The translations under genes were made by a program, and so were the position numbers. The notes under the pieces are model-generated. The model ran no database searches. It was not told the origin of the DNA and saw only the letters and a program-made list of their open reading frames with translations. Shown here in pieces: positions 29,981 through 39,176 of a stretch of DNA of 39,981 nucleotides (position 1 is the first letter of the stretch; each line of letters opens with the position of its first letter). Source of the stretch: [Streptosporangium] indianense (lineage in GTDB: Bacteria > Actinomycetota > Actinomycetes > Streptomycetales > Streptomycetaceae); contig NZ_JAKEIO010000065.1 of assembly GCF_021474405.1 (NCBI RefSeq), positions 1-39,981 of the forward strand. Reading direction: 5' to 3'.

Positions 29981-30844
29981 ATGCTCATCGAAACGCCCAC
30001 CCATCGTCCCGGCACGCCCGAAACGACGGCCCCCGCTTCCCGGCGGCGTCACGACGACGCCCCGGACACCGCCGCCCTCTTCGCCCGAATGGCCGAACTG
30101 GAGGAGGGCCCCGAACGGGAGGCCGTCCGCGACGAACTGGTCACCCTGTGGCTGCCCATGGCCCACCGCATCGCCGGCCGCTTCCGCGACCGCGGAGAGT
30201 CGATCGAGGACCTCCGGCAGGTCGCCGCCCTGGGTCTGGTCAAGGCCATCGACCGGTTCGACCCGAGCCGGGGTGCCTTCGAGAGTTACGCCGTCCCGAC
30301 CATCACCGGCGAGGTTAAGCGGCATTTCCGGGACCGCATGTGGGCCCTGCGGGTGCCCCGCCGTGTGCAGGAACTGCGCAACAAGGTGCGGGTGGCACGC
30401 CGCGAACTCACCCAGAACCCGGGCAGCCCCGAGCCCTCCGTGGCGGATCTCGCCCGCCACACCGGCCTCACCGAGGAAGAGGTCAACGCCGGGATCGAGG
30501 CCCTGGACAGCTTCAGCACCCTGTCGCTGGACGCCGAACTCTCGGCCGACGACGACGGCTACAGCCTCGCTGACACCCTCGGCGCGGCCGACTCCTCCTA
30601 CGACGTCGTCGTGGACCGCGAGTCCGCCAAGGAAGGGCTGCGCCGCCTGCCGGAACGCGAACGGGCCATCCTCTACATGCGCTTCTTCGAGGACATGACC
30701 CAGAGCCGCATCGCCGATCATCTCGGCATCTCACAGATGCACGTCTCCCGCCTCATCAGCCGCAGCTGCGCCCGGGTGCGCGACGAGGTCCTGGGGCAGC
30801 GGACGGGCAACCGGGGCACCGGCGGCCCCTCCACGACGGCCTGA
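29981..30844 (+). CDS. RNA polymerase sigma factor, SigB/SigF family
   Basis: The 287-residue protein has the SigB/F/G layout: region 2 with LVTLWLPMAHRIAGRFRDRGESIEDLRQVAALGLVKAIDRFDPSRGAFESYAVPTITGEVKRHFRD, region 3 with VADLARHTGLTEEEVNAGIEAL, and region 4 with ERAILYMRFFEDMTQSRIADHLGISQMHVSRL. An N-terminal Thr/Pro-rich tail precedes region 2. The ATG at 29981 follows CAGGAGCG; another in-frame ATG at 29894 would lengthen it but lacks a good ribosome binding site. It is followed 31 bp later by a DUF5133 gene. General stress or development control is the family role. Confidence 0.93.
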   Translation: MLIETPTHRPGTPETTAPASRRRHDDAPDTAALFARMAELEEGPEREAVRDELVTLWLPMAHRIAGRFRDRGESIEDLRQVAALGLVKAIDRFDPSRGAFESYAVPTITGEVKRHFRDRMWALRVPRRVQELRNKVRVARRELTQNPGSPEPSVADLARHTGLTEEEVNAGIEALDSFSTLSLDAELSADDDGYSLADTLGAADSSYDVVVDRESAKEGLRRLPERERAILYMRFFEDMTQSRIADHLGISQMHVSRLISRSCARVRDEVLGQRTGNRGTGGPSTTA

Positions 30845-30875
30845 CCACCCGACATCACGAGGAGCGAAACCCACC

Positions 30876-31139
30876 ATGCTGAGGCCCCACCCCGCCATGC
30901 TGCGCCGGCTCGTCGACGAGTACGAAGCCCTGGCCGCCGCCGAGGCCACCGGCGGACCGGCGGAGCACAACCCCCGGGTACGCGACCTGGCGTACACGCT
31001 GTGCGTGTCCACCGGTACCCGGACCGTCGAGCGCGCCCTCGAGGCCGCTCACGAGTGGCTCGCGACCGCACCCGCACCGGTTCGCGAACCCGCCGCGCCG
31101 GCGGCGGGGCCGCGCATGGCGGTCTCCGAACCCGCCTGA
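30876..31139 (+). CDS. DUF5133 family protein
   Basis: The 87-residue protein begins MLRPHPAMLRRLVDEYEAL and has RDLAYTLCVSTGTRTVERALEAA, the pattern I know from DUF5133 proteins of streptomycetes. The C-terminal third is Ala/Pro-rich and probably unstructured. Function is unknown. The ATG at 30876 follows CGAGGAGCG. It lies 31 bp after the sigma factor gene and is probably in its operon; such small proteins are often found beside stress sigma and ANTAR genes. Confidence 0.82.
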   Translation: MLRPHPAMLRRLVDEYEALAAAEATGGPAEHNPRVRDLAYTLCVSTGTRTVERALEAAHEWLATAPAPVREPAAPAAGPRMAVSEPA

Positions 31140-31182
31140 CCCCCCTGCGCCGCTGAGCGGCAGGGAGGACGAGGCCGAACGA

Positions 31183-31218
31183 GGGCCCGGCCGACGGCGT
31201 GCGCCGTCGGCCGGGCCC
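31183..31218 (+). terminator. 16-bp perfect hairpin ahead of the ANTAR gene
   Basis: Two 16-nt arms (31183-31198 and 31203-31218), GC-rich and perfectly complementary, enclose a 4-nt loop GTGC, and CCTTCGTG follows. It ends the sigma/DUF5133 transcript or acts as an attenuator in front of the ANTAR-domain gene that starts 34 bp downstream. Confidence 0.65.
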
Positions 31219-31252
31219 CTTCGTGCCACCGCACCGACACCCGAGGAGTTCC

Positions 31253-32110
31253 ATGTCCACCAGGGGGCGGGAGGCGGCCGCCGACGACGGCGAACTGGAG
31301 CGCCTGCGCGCCGAAGTGCGCGACCTGCGGGCCCGCGCCCGTGTGCGCCCGCTGATCTCGCAGGCGCAGGGCATCCTGCAGGAGCGGTACGCGTTGCCCG
31401 ACGCCGAGAGCGCCTTCGCGCTGATGCAGCGGGCGTCCCAGCGGTACAACGTCAAGCTGCGCACGCTGGCAGGAATGCTGGTGACCGCGCCTCGCCCCGA
31501 GGCGGGGGACGCACTGTGGTTCCCGGGCCGGGTGCGCGGTCCGGAACCCGAACTGACCTTCACCCGGGCGCACCGGTCCGGGTCCGGCAGCCGCGGTGCC
31601 GTCCTGAAGGCCGTCCTCGGCTCCGCCTTGACCGTGGTCGGCACCGACATGGGCAATGTGCAGCTGACCGACCGGGCGCGGGGCGGACTGAACATCGAGG
31701 AGCACACCGGCCTCACGGCCGGCTTCGTCGACTTCTTCGCCCACGTCGGCGACGACGGCACGTCCTGCGCGCAGGCCGCCCGGGACGTCTCGCAGGTCAC
31801 CGTGCGGGAGGTGGAGAGCGACCCGGTGTTCACCGAACCGGCCCGGCGGGCCATCCTCGCGGCGGGCAGCCGGGCGTGCCACAGCGTGCCCCTGACGACG
31901 GCGTCCGGGCTGTGCGTCGGCATGGTCTCGGCCCATCTGGACCGGCCCCTGAACGGACTGACGACAGCCCAGACCAAGGCCCTGGACACCGTGGGAACCG
32001 AGGCGGGCCGCTGGCTCGCCTGGCACGACCGCACGGTCGTCCTGGACGCCCTGGAGCACCTGCACGCCCTCGGCAGCGCCGGCCGCGGCAGACGGCTGCG
32101 GCGGTCCTGA
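31253..32110 (+). CDS. ANTAR- and GAF-domain regulator
   Basis: The 285-residue protein has a short N-terminal coiled coil (ELERLRAEVRDLRARAR), then an ANTAR RNA-binding region at about 30-75 (RPLISQAQGILQERYALPDAESAFALMQRASQRYNV), then a GAF-like sensor domain from about 115 (GAVLKAVLGSALTVVGTDMGNVQL... CHSVPLTTASGLCVGMVSAHL). Most GAF-ANTAR proteins have the ANTAR at the C-terminus, so this order is unusual. ANTAR proteins bind paired hairpins in nascent RNA and prevent termination. The ATG at 31253 follows CGAGGAG. The long stem directly upstream could be a target; that is inference. Confidence 0.88.
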   Translation: MSTRGREAAADDGELERLRAEVRDLRARARVRPLISQAQGILQERYALPDAESAFALMQRASQRYNVKLRTLAGMLVTAPRPEAGDALWFPGRVRGPEPELTFTRAHRSGSGSRGAVLKAVLGSALTVVGTDMGNVQLTDRARGGLNIEEHTGLTAGFVDFFAHVGDDGTSCAQAARDVSQVTVREVESDPVFTEPARRAILAAGSRACHSVPLTTASGLCVGMVSAHLDRPLNGLTTAQTKALDTVGTEAGRWLAWHDRTVVLDALEHLHALGSAGRGRRLRRS

Positions 32111-32207
32111 GCCCAGGACGGGTGCCCCGAACCGGAATCCCCTGGTCCGGGGGTTGTAGGGGTGTGTGGACGCCGCCCGGGGGCATCCGCACTCCCGGGA
32201 GGTCGAC

Positions 32208-33044
32208 ATGAACACGAGTGCGATGGCACAGGGCGGTCGATTCCGGGCCCGGCGGATGGCGCGGGGTTCGGTGACCGAGGGGGCGGCACGGGCGGGTTTC
32301 GCCGCCCGGGGCGTGATCTATCTGCTCGTCGGAGCGCTGGCCCTGCAGATCGCCTTCGGCGACACCGGCCGGCAGGCCGACCGCGGGGGAGCGCTGCAGG
32401 AACTGGCGCAGAAGCCGTTCGGCGCGGTGCTGCTGTGGGCGCTGGGCATCGGGCTCGTCGGCATGGCCCTGTGGCGGCTGTCCGAAGCTCTCTTCGGCTC
32501 GGTCGGCAAGGACGGCCGCAGCGCCCGCAAGCGGCTGATGGCGACGGTCCGCTGCGCGTTCTACGTCTTCGTCGCCTACTCGGTGCTGACGTTCGCGATC
32601 AGCCGCCACCAGAGCGGCGGATCCAGCGACCAGCAGTCCCGGGACGCCACGGCCATGGTTCTGGAGATACCGGGCGGCCAGTGGCTGGTGGGTGCCGCGG
32701 GGATCGGCATCGTCGTGGCCGGCGGCTGGATCGCCGTGCGCGCGGTGCTGCGCAAGTACCACGACAAGCTCCGGCTGGGGCAGATGAGCCACCGGACGCG
32801 GCAACTGGTGGACGTCACGGGCGTGGCCGGCGGCGCGGCCCGCGGGCTGGTGTTCGCCGTGGCCGGTGTCTTTGCCGTGAGCGCGGCCGTCGACTACGAA
32901 CCCGACAAGGCCAAGGGCCTGGACGACACCCTGCGGACCTTCGCCGACACCCCGCTCGGCCCCTGGCTGCTGGTGTGCGTCGCGGCGGGGCTGGTGCTCT
33001 TCGGGGTGTTCTCCTTCGCCATGGCCCGGTGGCGGCGCGTCTGA
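32208..33044 (+). CDS. DUF1206 membrane protein
   Basis: The 278-residue protein has six hydrophobic segments arranged as three pairs, each pair starting with the GxAARG-like DUF1206 motif (GFAARGVIYLLVGALALQIAFG, then a second pair around VRCAFYVFVAYSVL, then GGAARGLVFAVAGVFAVSAAV). It is an integral membrane protein of unknown function, common in actinobacteria next to stress genes. The ATG at 32208 follows GGGAGGTCGAC; an earlier frame start at 32166 has no ribosome binding site. The small acidic protein gene follows after 28 bp. Confidence 0.9.
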   Translation: MNTSAMAQGGRFRARRMARGSVTEGAARAGFAARGVIYLLVGALALQIAFGDTGRQADRGGALQELAQKPFGAVLLWALGIGLVGMALWRLSEALFGSVGKDGRSARKRLMATVRCAFYVFVAYSVLTFAISRHQSGGSSDQQSRDATAMVLEIPGGQWLVGAAGIGIVVAGGWIAVRAVLRKYHDKLRLGQMSHRTRQLVDVTGVAGGAARGLVFAVAGVFAVSAAVDYEPDKAKGLDDTLRTFADTPLGPWLLVCVAAGLVLFGVFSFAMARWRRV

Positions 33045-33072
33045 GCCGCGCTCTTCGGGGAACACGGTGCCC

Positions 33073-33507
33073 ATGAGCGATTCCGAGATTCCGCATGGCG
33101 ATGGCCGGCCCGTGGACATGTACCTGGACCTCCTGCGCATCCGGATGGACACCGAGGACTACCGCCTCCTGATGCGTGCGGTGGAACCGGTCCTCGAGGC
33201 GATCGAAGAGGAACGCCTGTCCAGCCTCGACTTCGCGCTCGACTCCGGGACCGACGACGAACTGCCCCAGGAGGTGCGTGACGAGGTGGCCCTCGTCATC
33301 GCCACCGCCGTCACCGGCCGCCTGGACAACGAAGTGGTCGAACTGAACGTCGACGACACCGGCCCGGTCCGGATCGTCACCGACTCCACCACCGCGTCCG
33401 ACCCGGTCCGGCTCGGCGAGATCGCCGACTACATCCGGGACCGGCACAAGCAGAACGAGGAGCTGCGGGGCATCGCCGAGGTGAGCGGACTCCCCACGGA
33501 TTTCTGA
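33073..33507 (+). CDS. Small acidic hypothetical protein
   Basis: The 144-residue protein is acidic and helical (MDTEDYRLLMRAVEPVLEAIEEERL... and DYIRDRHKQNEELRGIAEVSGLPTDF), with good codon bias and no recognised domain, signal or membrane part. A GTG two codons upstream at 33067 is an alternative start. It follows the DUF1206 gene by 28 bp and is probably co-transcribed. Function unknown. Confidence 0.7.
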   Translation: MSDSEIPHGDGRPVDMYLDLLRIRMDTEDYRLLMRAVEPVLEAIEEERLSSLDFALDSGTDDELPQEVRDEVALVIATAVTGRLDNEVVELNVDDTGPVRIVTDSTTASDPVRLGEIADYIRDRHKQNEELRGIAEVSGLPTDF

Positions 33508-33538
33508 GGGGCAGCCGCTCTCCGGTCTGGGAGGTTCT

Positions 33539-35779
33539 TCACCCCTTGGGCGCCGCCACCGGCACGTCCAGCGGCCGCGCGAGGCCGACCACCGCCTCGT
33601 CCAGCCGCTCCAGATGCCGCAGCACGCGGTCGGTGATGCGTCCGTAGCGCGGCGTGCCGCCGTCGGAACCCAGCAGGGAGGCGATGCTCGGCCCGGTCTC
33701 GACCCGTGCGCCCGCGTGCTCGTCGGCGACCCGGGCGGCGATGGCCTCGATGTTGCGCACGGTGCGCGCGGCGGCCCCGCGCAGACGCGGGTCCGCCGCG
33801 ATCGAGGGGTGCGTGGGCAGCAGCTCGGCGGTCGCCGCCAGCGTCCGCGCGTGGTACGCGCACGTCTCCAGCAGCGCCACCACGTACCGGGCCGTGTGCC
33901 GCCGCGTCCGCAGCGGGGTGACCGGGTGGATCAGCGGCTGCGTGGCGGCCCGGAGATCGGCCAGCGCCTGGTCGAGGTCGCGCGCCCGGTCCAGCAGCTC
34001 GTCCGCAGGCCCGCCACTGAGCTGACCGACCGCCGCCTCGGTGACCTCGGCCAGACGCTCCAGTACGGTCTCCAGCAGCTCGTTCGTCCGGCGGTCCGTC
34101 CGCACCGGCAGGACCAGCGCCGCCGCGACCACCCCGCAGGCCGCGCCGAGCGCCGTCTCCTCGATGCGCAGCAGGAGCACGTCGAGGCTGTACGTGTGCA
34201 GCAGCGTGTACAGCAGCCCGAGCATCGCCGTGACGAAGAACGACATCAGCGTGTACGACAGCGGCGCCGAGTAGAACATCGCGAAGATCAGCACCAGGAC
34301 CAGGACGAACGCCGGCCAGGTGTGCTTGCCGACCAGCCCCGCCAGGACGATTCCGGCCACCACGCCGAACACCGTGCCCAGCAGCCGCCGGTACCCCTTG
34401 ACCAGGATCTCGCCCGTCGACGCGGTGTTGAGGAAAACGATCCAGCACGTCAGCACGGCCCAGTACCAGCGCTGCGTGGACAGCAGCTCGCCCCCGATGA
34501 TGGCCAGAGAGGAGCCCACGGCGACCTGCACGGCCGCACGGGTGGTGGGCCGCCGCAGACCGGTCTGCTCTTCCTGCGCTGCTTCCCCGCCGCCGTCGAT
34601 CGCGGCGTCCTCCGCGTCCAGTTCCTCGCGGGAGCGGGCCGTGGCGGGGCTGTCGTCCGACTCGTCCTGCGGACCGTCCAGGGCGATCCGCAGCCCCAGC
34701 ACGGCGCGGGCACACTCGCCGATGCCGCGGAAGACGTCCTGGAGGGCGGCCGACGCGGGCGGCAGGTTCTCCTCGTCCCGGTATCCGAGGAGCCGGTTGC
34801 GCACATGGGCCAGACCGGCGCCCGTGTCGCCGCTGCCGGCCTTCAGCACCAGGGCGTGCAGGGCCCGCAGATCGCGGCGCAGCGTGGCACCCGCCTCGTC
34901 CGGCATCCGCGGCCCGGCGAGCGACGGGGCGGGCGCGCCCGGCAGGTGCAGGGTCAGCGTGTCGGCCCGTTCGGCGGTGCGAGCGGTCAGCAGCAGCAGA
35001 CCGAGCCGCTCCGCGGCGACCTCGGCGTCCGCGATCCTGCGCTGCACCAGCCGTGCGGCCGACTCGTCCGGAGTGCCCTCCTCCAGCCGCCCCTGGATCA
35101 TCATGGCCGTCTCGTGCAGCCGGGCGGTGCCCTCGCGCACGGCCTCCAGCGCCTTGTCCATCTCGTCCGCGGGGGCGTCGAGGAGTTCGAGCTGCGCGGA
35201 CACCAGCTGGGCCAGCCGGGCGCGGAAGGCCAGACGCAGCCGCAGCAGCACACCCGCGGGCGTCGCGGGCACGATCGCGAAGCGCATCAGGGCACTGGAG
35301 CAGAACGCCAGCGCCATGGCACCGCACAGCTCCGGCAGGGCGTCGACGGTGGCGCCGACGAACAGGGACAGGAAGTAGACCTGGAAGCCGATCAGCCCGA
35401 GGGCCGTGCCCCGGTCGCCGAACCGGCGGCCGTAGACCGCGCAGAAGATCAGGACGACGAAGAACGCGTCACCGACCACGACCCGCGTGTTGAGCAGGGC
35501 CCCCAGGGACACCGACGCCAGCGCCACCGGAAGCCCCAGCGCGAGCGTCACGGCCTGCGCGCCGAGCTGCTTCTCCCGGATGGCGAACGTGGCGACCATC
35601 GCCGCCATGGCCCCCGCCACCAGCAGGTGCACATCGGCACCCAGCAGGGAGAGCACGGCCAGCGTGAGGGCGATGGCGCCCACCGTCCGCAACCCGGCCG
35701 TCAGACGCAGCAGACCGGGGTCGGACGCCGCGATCCGGTCCCGCAGCCGTGCCCGCACCGCGCGTCCCGCTGCCCTCAC
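33539..35779 (-). CDS. FUSC-family (aromatic acid exporter-like) membrane protein
   Basis: The 746-residue protein has two hydrophobic blocks, about 25-170 and 415-560, each with several membrane segments, separated by a long soluble region of about 240 residues. This duplicated layout is that of the FUSC/YccS family, associated with export of aromatic acids. The second block contains WYWAVLTCWIVFLNTASTGEILVKGYRRLLGTVFGVVAGIVLAGLVG, the FUSC signature. The C-terminal 180 residues are helical. The GTG at 35779 is the longest plausible start. It converges with the small acidic protein gene (31-bp gap). Cargo unknown. Confidence 0.9.
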   Translation of the reverse strand: MRAAGRAVRARLRDRIAASDPGLLRLTAGLRTVGAIALTLAVLSLLGADVHLLVAGAMAAMVATFAIREKQLGAQAVTLALGLPVALASVSLGALLNTRVVVGDAFFVVLIFCAVYGRRFGDRGTALGLIGFQVYFLSLFVGATVDALPELCGAMALAFCSSALMRFAIVPATPAGVLLRLRLAFRARLAQLVSAQLELLDAPADEMDKALEAVREGTARLHETAMMIQGRLEEGTPDESAARLVQRRIADAEVAAERLGLLLLTARTAERADTLTLHLPGAPAPSLAGPRMPDEAGATLRRDLRALHALVLKAGSGDTGAGLAHVRNRLLGYRDEENLPPASAALQDVFRGIGECARAVLGLRIALDGPQDESDDSPATARSREELDAEDAAIDGGGEAAQEEQTGLRRPTTRAAVQVAVGSSLAIIGGELLSTQRWYWAVLTCWIVFLNTASTGEILVKGYRRLLGTVFGVVAGIVLAGLVGKHTWPAFVLVLVLIFAMFYSAPLSYTLMSFFVTAMLGLLYTLLHTYSLDVLLLRIEETALGAACGVVAAALVLPVRTDRRTNELLETVLERLAEVTEAAVGQLSGGPADELLDRARDLDQALADLRAATQPLIHPVTPLRTRRHTARYVVALLETCAYHARTLAATAELLPTHPSIAADPRLRGAAARTVRNIEAIAARVADEHAGARVETGPSIASLLGSDGGTPRYGRITDRVLRHLERLDEAVVGLARPLDVPVAAPKG

Positions 35780-35863
35780 GCCGCCGCACTCTCTTCCGAC
35801 TCACACCAAGATCCGTATCTCAGCATGACACGCGCGGGCCGGACGCTCCCGTCCGGCCCGGTC

Positions 35864-37234
35864 CTACTCCGGCGCGCGCGCCCCCTCGACCCGTGCCCGT
35901 ACCTGCTCCGGCGTCAGATAGGCGTCGGTGTACTCGAAGTCCTTCAGCCGCGCGGCCTTGCGCGCCTGGAACCCCGTCCGTACGAAGTCGTCACCGGCGA
36001 CCGCGTTGAGCAGCCAGTTCGTCATCACCCGCGTCTTGGCCACGTTGGTGCGCAGCGCCGACCAGTGGTAGCCGCGGGCCACGGCCTGGGCGGGCAGCCC
36101 CCGCAGTTCGATGCCCAGCGGCTTGGAGACCGCGTCGGTGCCGCCGAGGTCGACGACGAGCCCGAGGTCCTTGTGGACGTACGGCTTCATCGTCTGGGCC
36201 CGCAGTGACGCGATGACGTTGTCGGCGACGTGCCTGCCCTGCCGCAGGGCGTGCTGCGCGGTGGGCGGGCACATGGCCCCGTCGCCCTTGGCCAGGTCGG
36301 GTACCGCGGCCGAGTCGCCGAGCGCGAACACCCCGTCCTCACCCGGCAGGTTCATCTCGGGGGCGACCGCGAGCCGCCCCTTGACCGTCTCCGCGCCGAG
36401 CGTGGCGATCAGCGGGCTGGCGACGACACCGGCCGTCCAGATCAGCGTGCGGGTCGGGATCACCCGCCCGTCGGTGAAGGTGACCTCCTCGGGGCCCGCC
36501 TTGGCGATGGAGGTGCCCAGGGAGATCTCGATGCCCCGCCGGCGCAGGATCTCCTGCGCGCTGCTGCCGAGCTTCTCGCCGAGCTCCGGCATCAGCTTCG
36601 GCGCGATGTCGATCAGGTGCCACTTGATCAGACTCGGGTCCAGCCGCGGGTAGCGCTTGACCGCGGCATGCGTCAGCCGCTGCAGGCACGCCGCGGTCTC
36701 GGTGCCCGCGTACCCGCCGCCGACCACCACGAACTGCAGCCGGGAGGCCCGCTCCACCGGGTCCTGGCTCGCGTCGGCCAGGTCCAGCTGCGCGATGACG
36801 TGGTCACGGATGTACGCCGCCTCGGCGAGCGTCTTCATCCCGAACGCGTGGTCCGTCAGCCCCGGGATGTCGAAGGTGCGGGTGATGCTGCCGGGCGCCA
36901 GCACGATGTAGTCGTACGGCTCGTCGACGATCTGGTCGGTGATGGTGCGGATGACGCAGACCTTGGACTTCAGGTCCACCCCGATGGCGCCGCCCGGAAT
37001 GATCCGCGTGCGGTACTTCTTGCTGCGGCGCAGGGAGACGGCGATCGACTGCGGCGTCAGCACGCCGGAGGCGACCTGGGGGAGCAGCGGCAGGTAGAGC
37101 TGGTAGGCGAACGGCGTCACCAGAGTGACGTCGGCCTCGTCCGGGGAGAGTTTCCGTTCCAGACGGCGGACGCACTCCACGCCGGCGAAGCCTGCGCCAA
37201 CCACCAGGATCCTGGGTCGTGTCACGGTGTTCAT
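35864..37234 (-). CDS. Type II NADH dehydrogenase (NDH-2-like)
   Basis: The 456-residue flavoprotein has an FAD motif at the N-terminus, ILVVGAGFAGVECVRRLE, and an NAD(P)H motif in the middle, QFVVVGGGYAGTETAACL. The final FAD site is EDGVFALGDSAAVPD, followed by PPTAQHALRQGRHVADNV, typical of NDH-2. NDH-2 passes electrons from NADH to quinone without proton pumping and sits peripherally on the membrane. AAAGGG lies almost directly before the ATG at 37234, so the GTG at codon 4 is an alternative start. The ORF is single and lies between FUSC and SpoIIE genes. Confidence 0.92.
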   Translation of the reverse strand: MNTVTRPRILVVGAGFAGVECVRRLERKLSPDEADVTLVTPFAYQLYLPLLPQVASGVLTPQSIAVSLRRSKKYRTRIIPGGAIGVDLKSKVCVIRTITDQIVDEPYDYIVLAPGSITRTFDIPGLTDHAFGMKTLAEAAYIRDHVIAQLDLADASQDPVERASRLQFVVVGGGYAGTETAACLQRLTHAAVKRYPRLDPSLIKWHLIDIAPKLMPELGEKLGSSAQEILRRRGIEISLGTSIAKAGPEEVTFTDGRVIPTRTLIWTAGVVASPLIATLGAETVKGRLAVAPEMNLPGEDGVFALGDSAAVPDLAKGDGAMCPPTAQHALRQGRHVADNVIASLRAQTMKPYVHKDLGLVVDLGGTDAVSKPLGIELRGLPAQAVARGYHWSALRTNVAKTRVMTNWLLNAVAGDDFVRTGFQARKAARLKDFEYTDAYLTPEQVRARVEGARAPE

Positions 37235-37451
37235 CCCTTTCTGCGGCTCCAGGCGGTCTGCCTCGAACGCCTTTCGACTGCCCCTGGATCGCTGGTTCGC
37301 ACCCTCTCGATCCCACCGTGTGTCCGGCCGGCGCGCCAGTCGGACGCGGCGGGCAGACGAACGCGTCGATCACCACCATGCCCGCACCGTGGCCGAAAAG
37401 CACCGGGCGGGAGTGAAGAACGCGTGCACAGCGGGCCGGCCGGACCCGTCC

Positions 37452-39176
37452 TCAGGACTCCCCGCGGCCTTGGAAATGACACAGCAGCAGACACACGTCG
37501 TCGTCCCGCTCCGAATCGCTCAGCAGCGGATGCAGCAGCCGGTCCGCCGAACCCTCCAGATCCGCGTCCAGCTCCGCCGACCGGAACCCGCCGAGCGCCG
37601 TGGCCAGCCGCCCGATGCCCGGGTCTATGCCCTGCGCACGCCGCTCCACCAGCCCGTCCGTGTACAGCGCGAGGGTCGAGCCCGGCTCCAGCTCCTCCGT
37701 GTGGTCGGCGATCTCCTGGGTGAGCGGGATGCCGAGCATCGCGCCCGGTTTGGCGTCGAGGGTGCGCACGGTGCCGTCGGGCAGGCGCAGCACCGGCGGC
37801 GGATGCCCCGCGGCGGCCCAGGTCAGCGTGGGCTCGTCCGGGTGGAACCGGGCGATGACGGCGGTGGCGTACAGGTCCGGCTGGAGGTGGTGCAGGAACC
37901 GGTGCAGACGCGTCAGCAGCCGGCCCGGGCTGTCGCCGTCGACGGCGTACGCCCGCAGCGCGGTGCGCAACTGGCTCATCATGACCGCCGCGTGCAGCCC
38001 GTGCCCGGTCACGTCGCCGATGACGGTGATGAGACCGCCGTCCCGCTGGGGGAACGCGTCGTACCAGTCACCGCCGATGTTCAGTCCGTGCGTGGCCGGA
38101 AGATACCGTGCTGCCAGGCTGAGACCGGGCGTGGTCGGCAGATCCGTCAGCAGGGCGCGCTGCAGCGTCTCGGCGATGTCGCGGTTGTGCTCGAAGCGCC
38201 GGGCGTTGTCGATCGCGATGCTGGCTCGCCGGGTGAGCTCGATCAGCATCACCGCGTCGTCCGGGTCCCAGCGCTCCCCGGGCGGTGACAGCGTGAGGAC
38301 CCCCAGCGGAGCCCGGCGCGTCGGCAGTGGCACGCACAGCAACGGCCGTCCCGGGTCCAGGGCGGACGGCGGCTGGTCCTCCACGCCGGGCAGGTTCCCC
38401 GGATGGTCGGCGGCGTACTGGGGCCGGCCGGTACGCGCGGCGACCACGGCGGCCGCCGGATGCGCCGACCGGTGCTCCTCCTCCTCGTGGTCGAACAGCC
38501 AGACGTCGACGCTGCGCGCGTACTCCGGCACCAGCAGGTCCGGCAGCCGGCGCACGATCTCCTCGTGGTTGAGCGACGCGGTCAGCACGGCGCTCGCGTC
38601 CGCGAGGAACGTCAGCCTGCGCCGGGCGCTCTCCGCCTCGTTGCGGGCTCTGCGCTCGGCGGCGAAGGCCTCCCGCTGGGCCCGTCCGGCCGCGTCCAGC
38701 TCGGCGTGCAGCGCCAGGACGCCCTGGTTGGTCTGGTGCAGCTCCTCGCGGTGGAAGAGGACCAGGTCCTCCTGCTCGGCGAGTTTGTCCAGCACGACGG
38801 CCGTGTCCTCGTCGGCGCCGAGCAGCGCCTCGGACAGAGCGGCCGCGTCGTCGGCGACGGTGCCGTCCTCGGTGGCCTCGGCCGACTCGGGGCAGGGGAC
38901 GGTGACCTCCCAGAGCGGCTCACCGGCGGCGCAAGCCTCCGGCGACGGGGTCACCGTGACGTGCAGCAGGCCCTCCTCCGCGGGGGAGCCGGCCAGGTCC
39001 ATGGTGAGCCGCCAGGTGCCGCCCTTGGTGAGGCACTGCCGCAGGTGGGCGCTGAGGCCGGCGGCGAGCCGGGTCCGTTCGACGGTGGGCACACCGTACG
39101 CGGCGGCCAGGCGCGCGAGCGAGATGCGGGCGCGGGCCGCGTCGGTGACGGTGGTGATCTGCCAAGTGCGCATCAT
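37452..39176 (-). CDS. SpoIIE-type PP2C phosphatase with GAF domain
   Basis: The 574-residue protein has an N-terminal region of about 100 residues that resembles a degenerate RsbT/RsbW-type fold. A long coiled coil follows (about 140-195), then a GAF domain (about 195-340) and a C-terminal PP2C/SpoIIE phosphatase domain. The phosphatase signature is GGDWYDAF, IGDVTGHGLHAAVMMSQLR, ALYTDGLVERR and ERDDDVCLLL, with metal-binding Asp residues in place. Such enzymes dephosphorylate anti-anti-sigma proteins to free a stress sigma factor. The ATG at 39176 overlaps the upstream stop (ATGA), so the two phosphatase genes are coupled. Confidence 0.92.
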   Translation of the reverse strand: MMRTWQITTVTDAARARISLARLAAAYGVPTVERTRLAAGLSAHLRQCLTKGGTWRLTMDLAGSPAEEGLLHVTVTPSPEACAAGEPLWEVTVPCPESAEATEDGTVADDAAALSEALLGADEDTAVVLDKLAEQEDLVLFHREELHQTNQGVLALHAELDAAGRAQREAFAAERRARNEAESARRRLTFLADASAVLTASLNHEEIVRRLPDLLVPEYARSVDVWLFDHEEEEHRSAHPAAAVVAARTGRPQYAADHPGNLPGVEDQPPSALDPGRPLLCVPLPTRRAPLGVLTLSPPGERWDPDDAVMLIELTRRASIAIDNARRFEHNRDIAETLQRALLTDLPTTPGLSLAARYLPATHGLNIGGDWYDAFPQRDGGLITVIGDVTGHGLHAAVMMSQLRTALRAYAVDGDSPGRLLTRLHRFLHHLQPDLYATAVIARFHPDEPTLTWAAAGHPPPVLRLPDGTVRTLDAKPGAMLGIPLTQEIADHTEELEPGSTLALYTDGLVERRAQGIDPGIGRLATALGGFRSAELDADLEGSADRLLHPLLSDSERDDDVCLLLCHFQGRGES

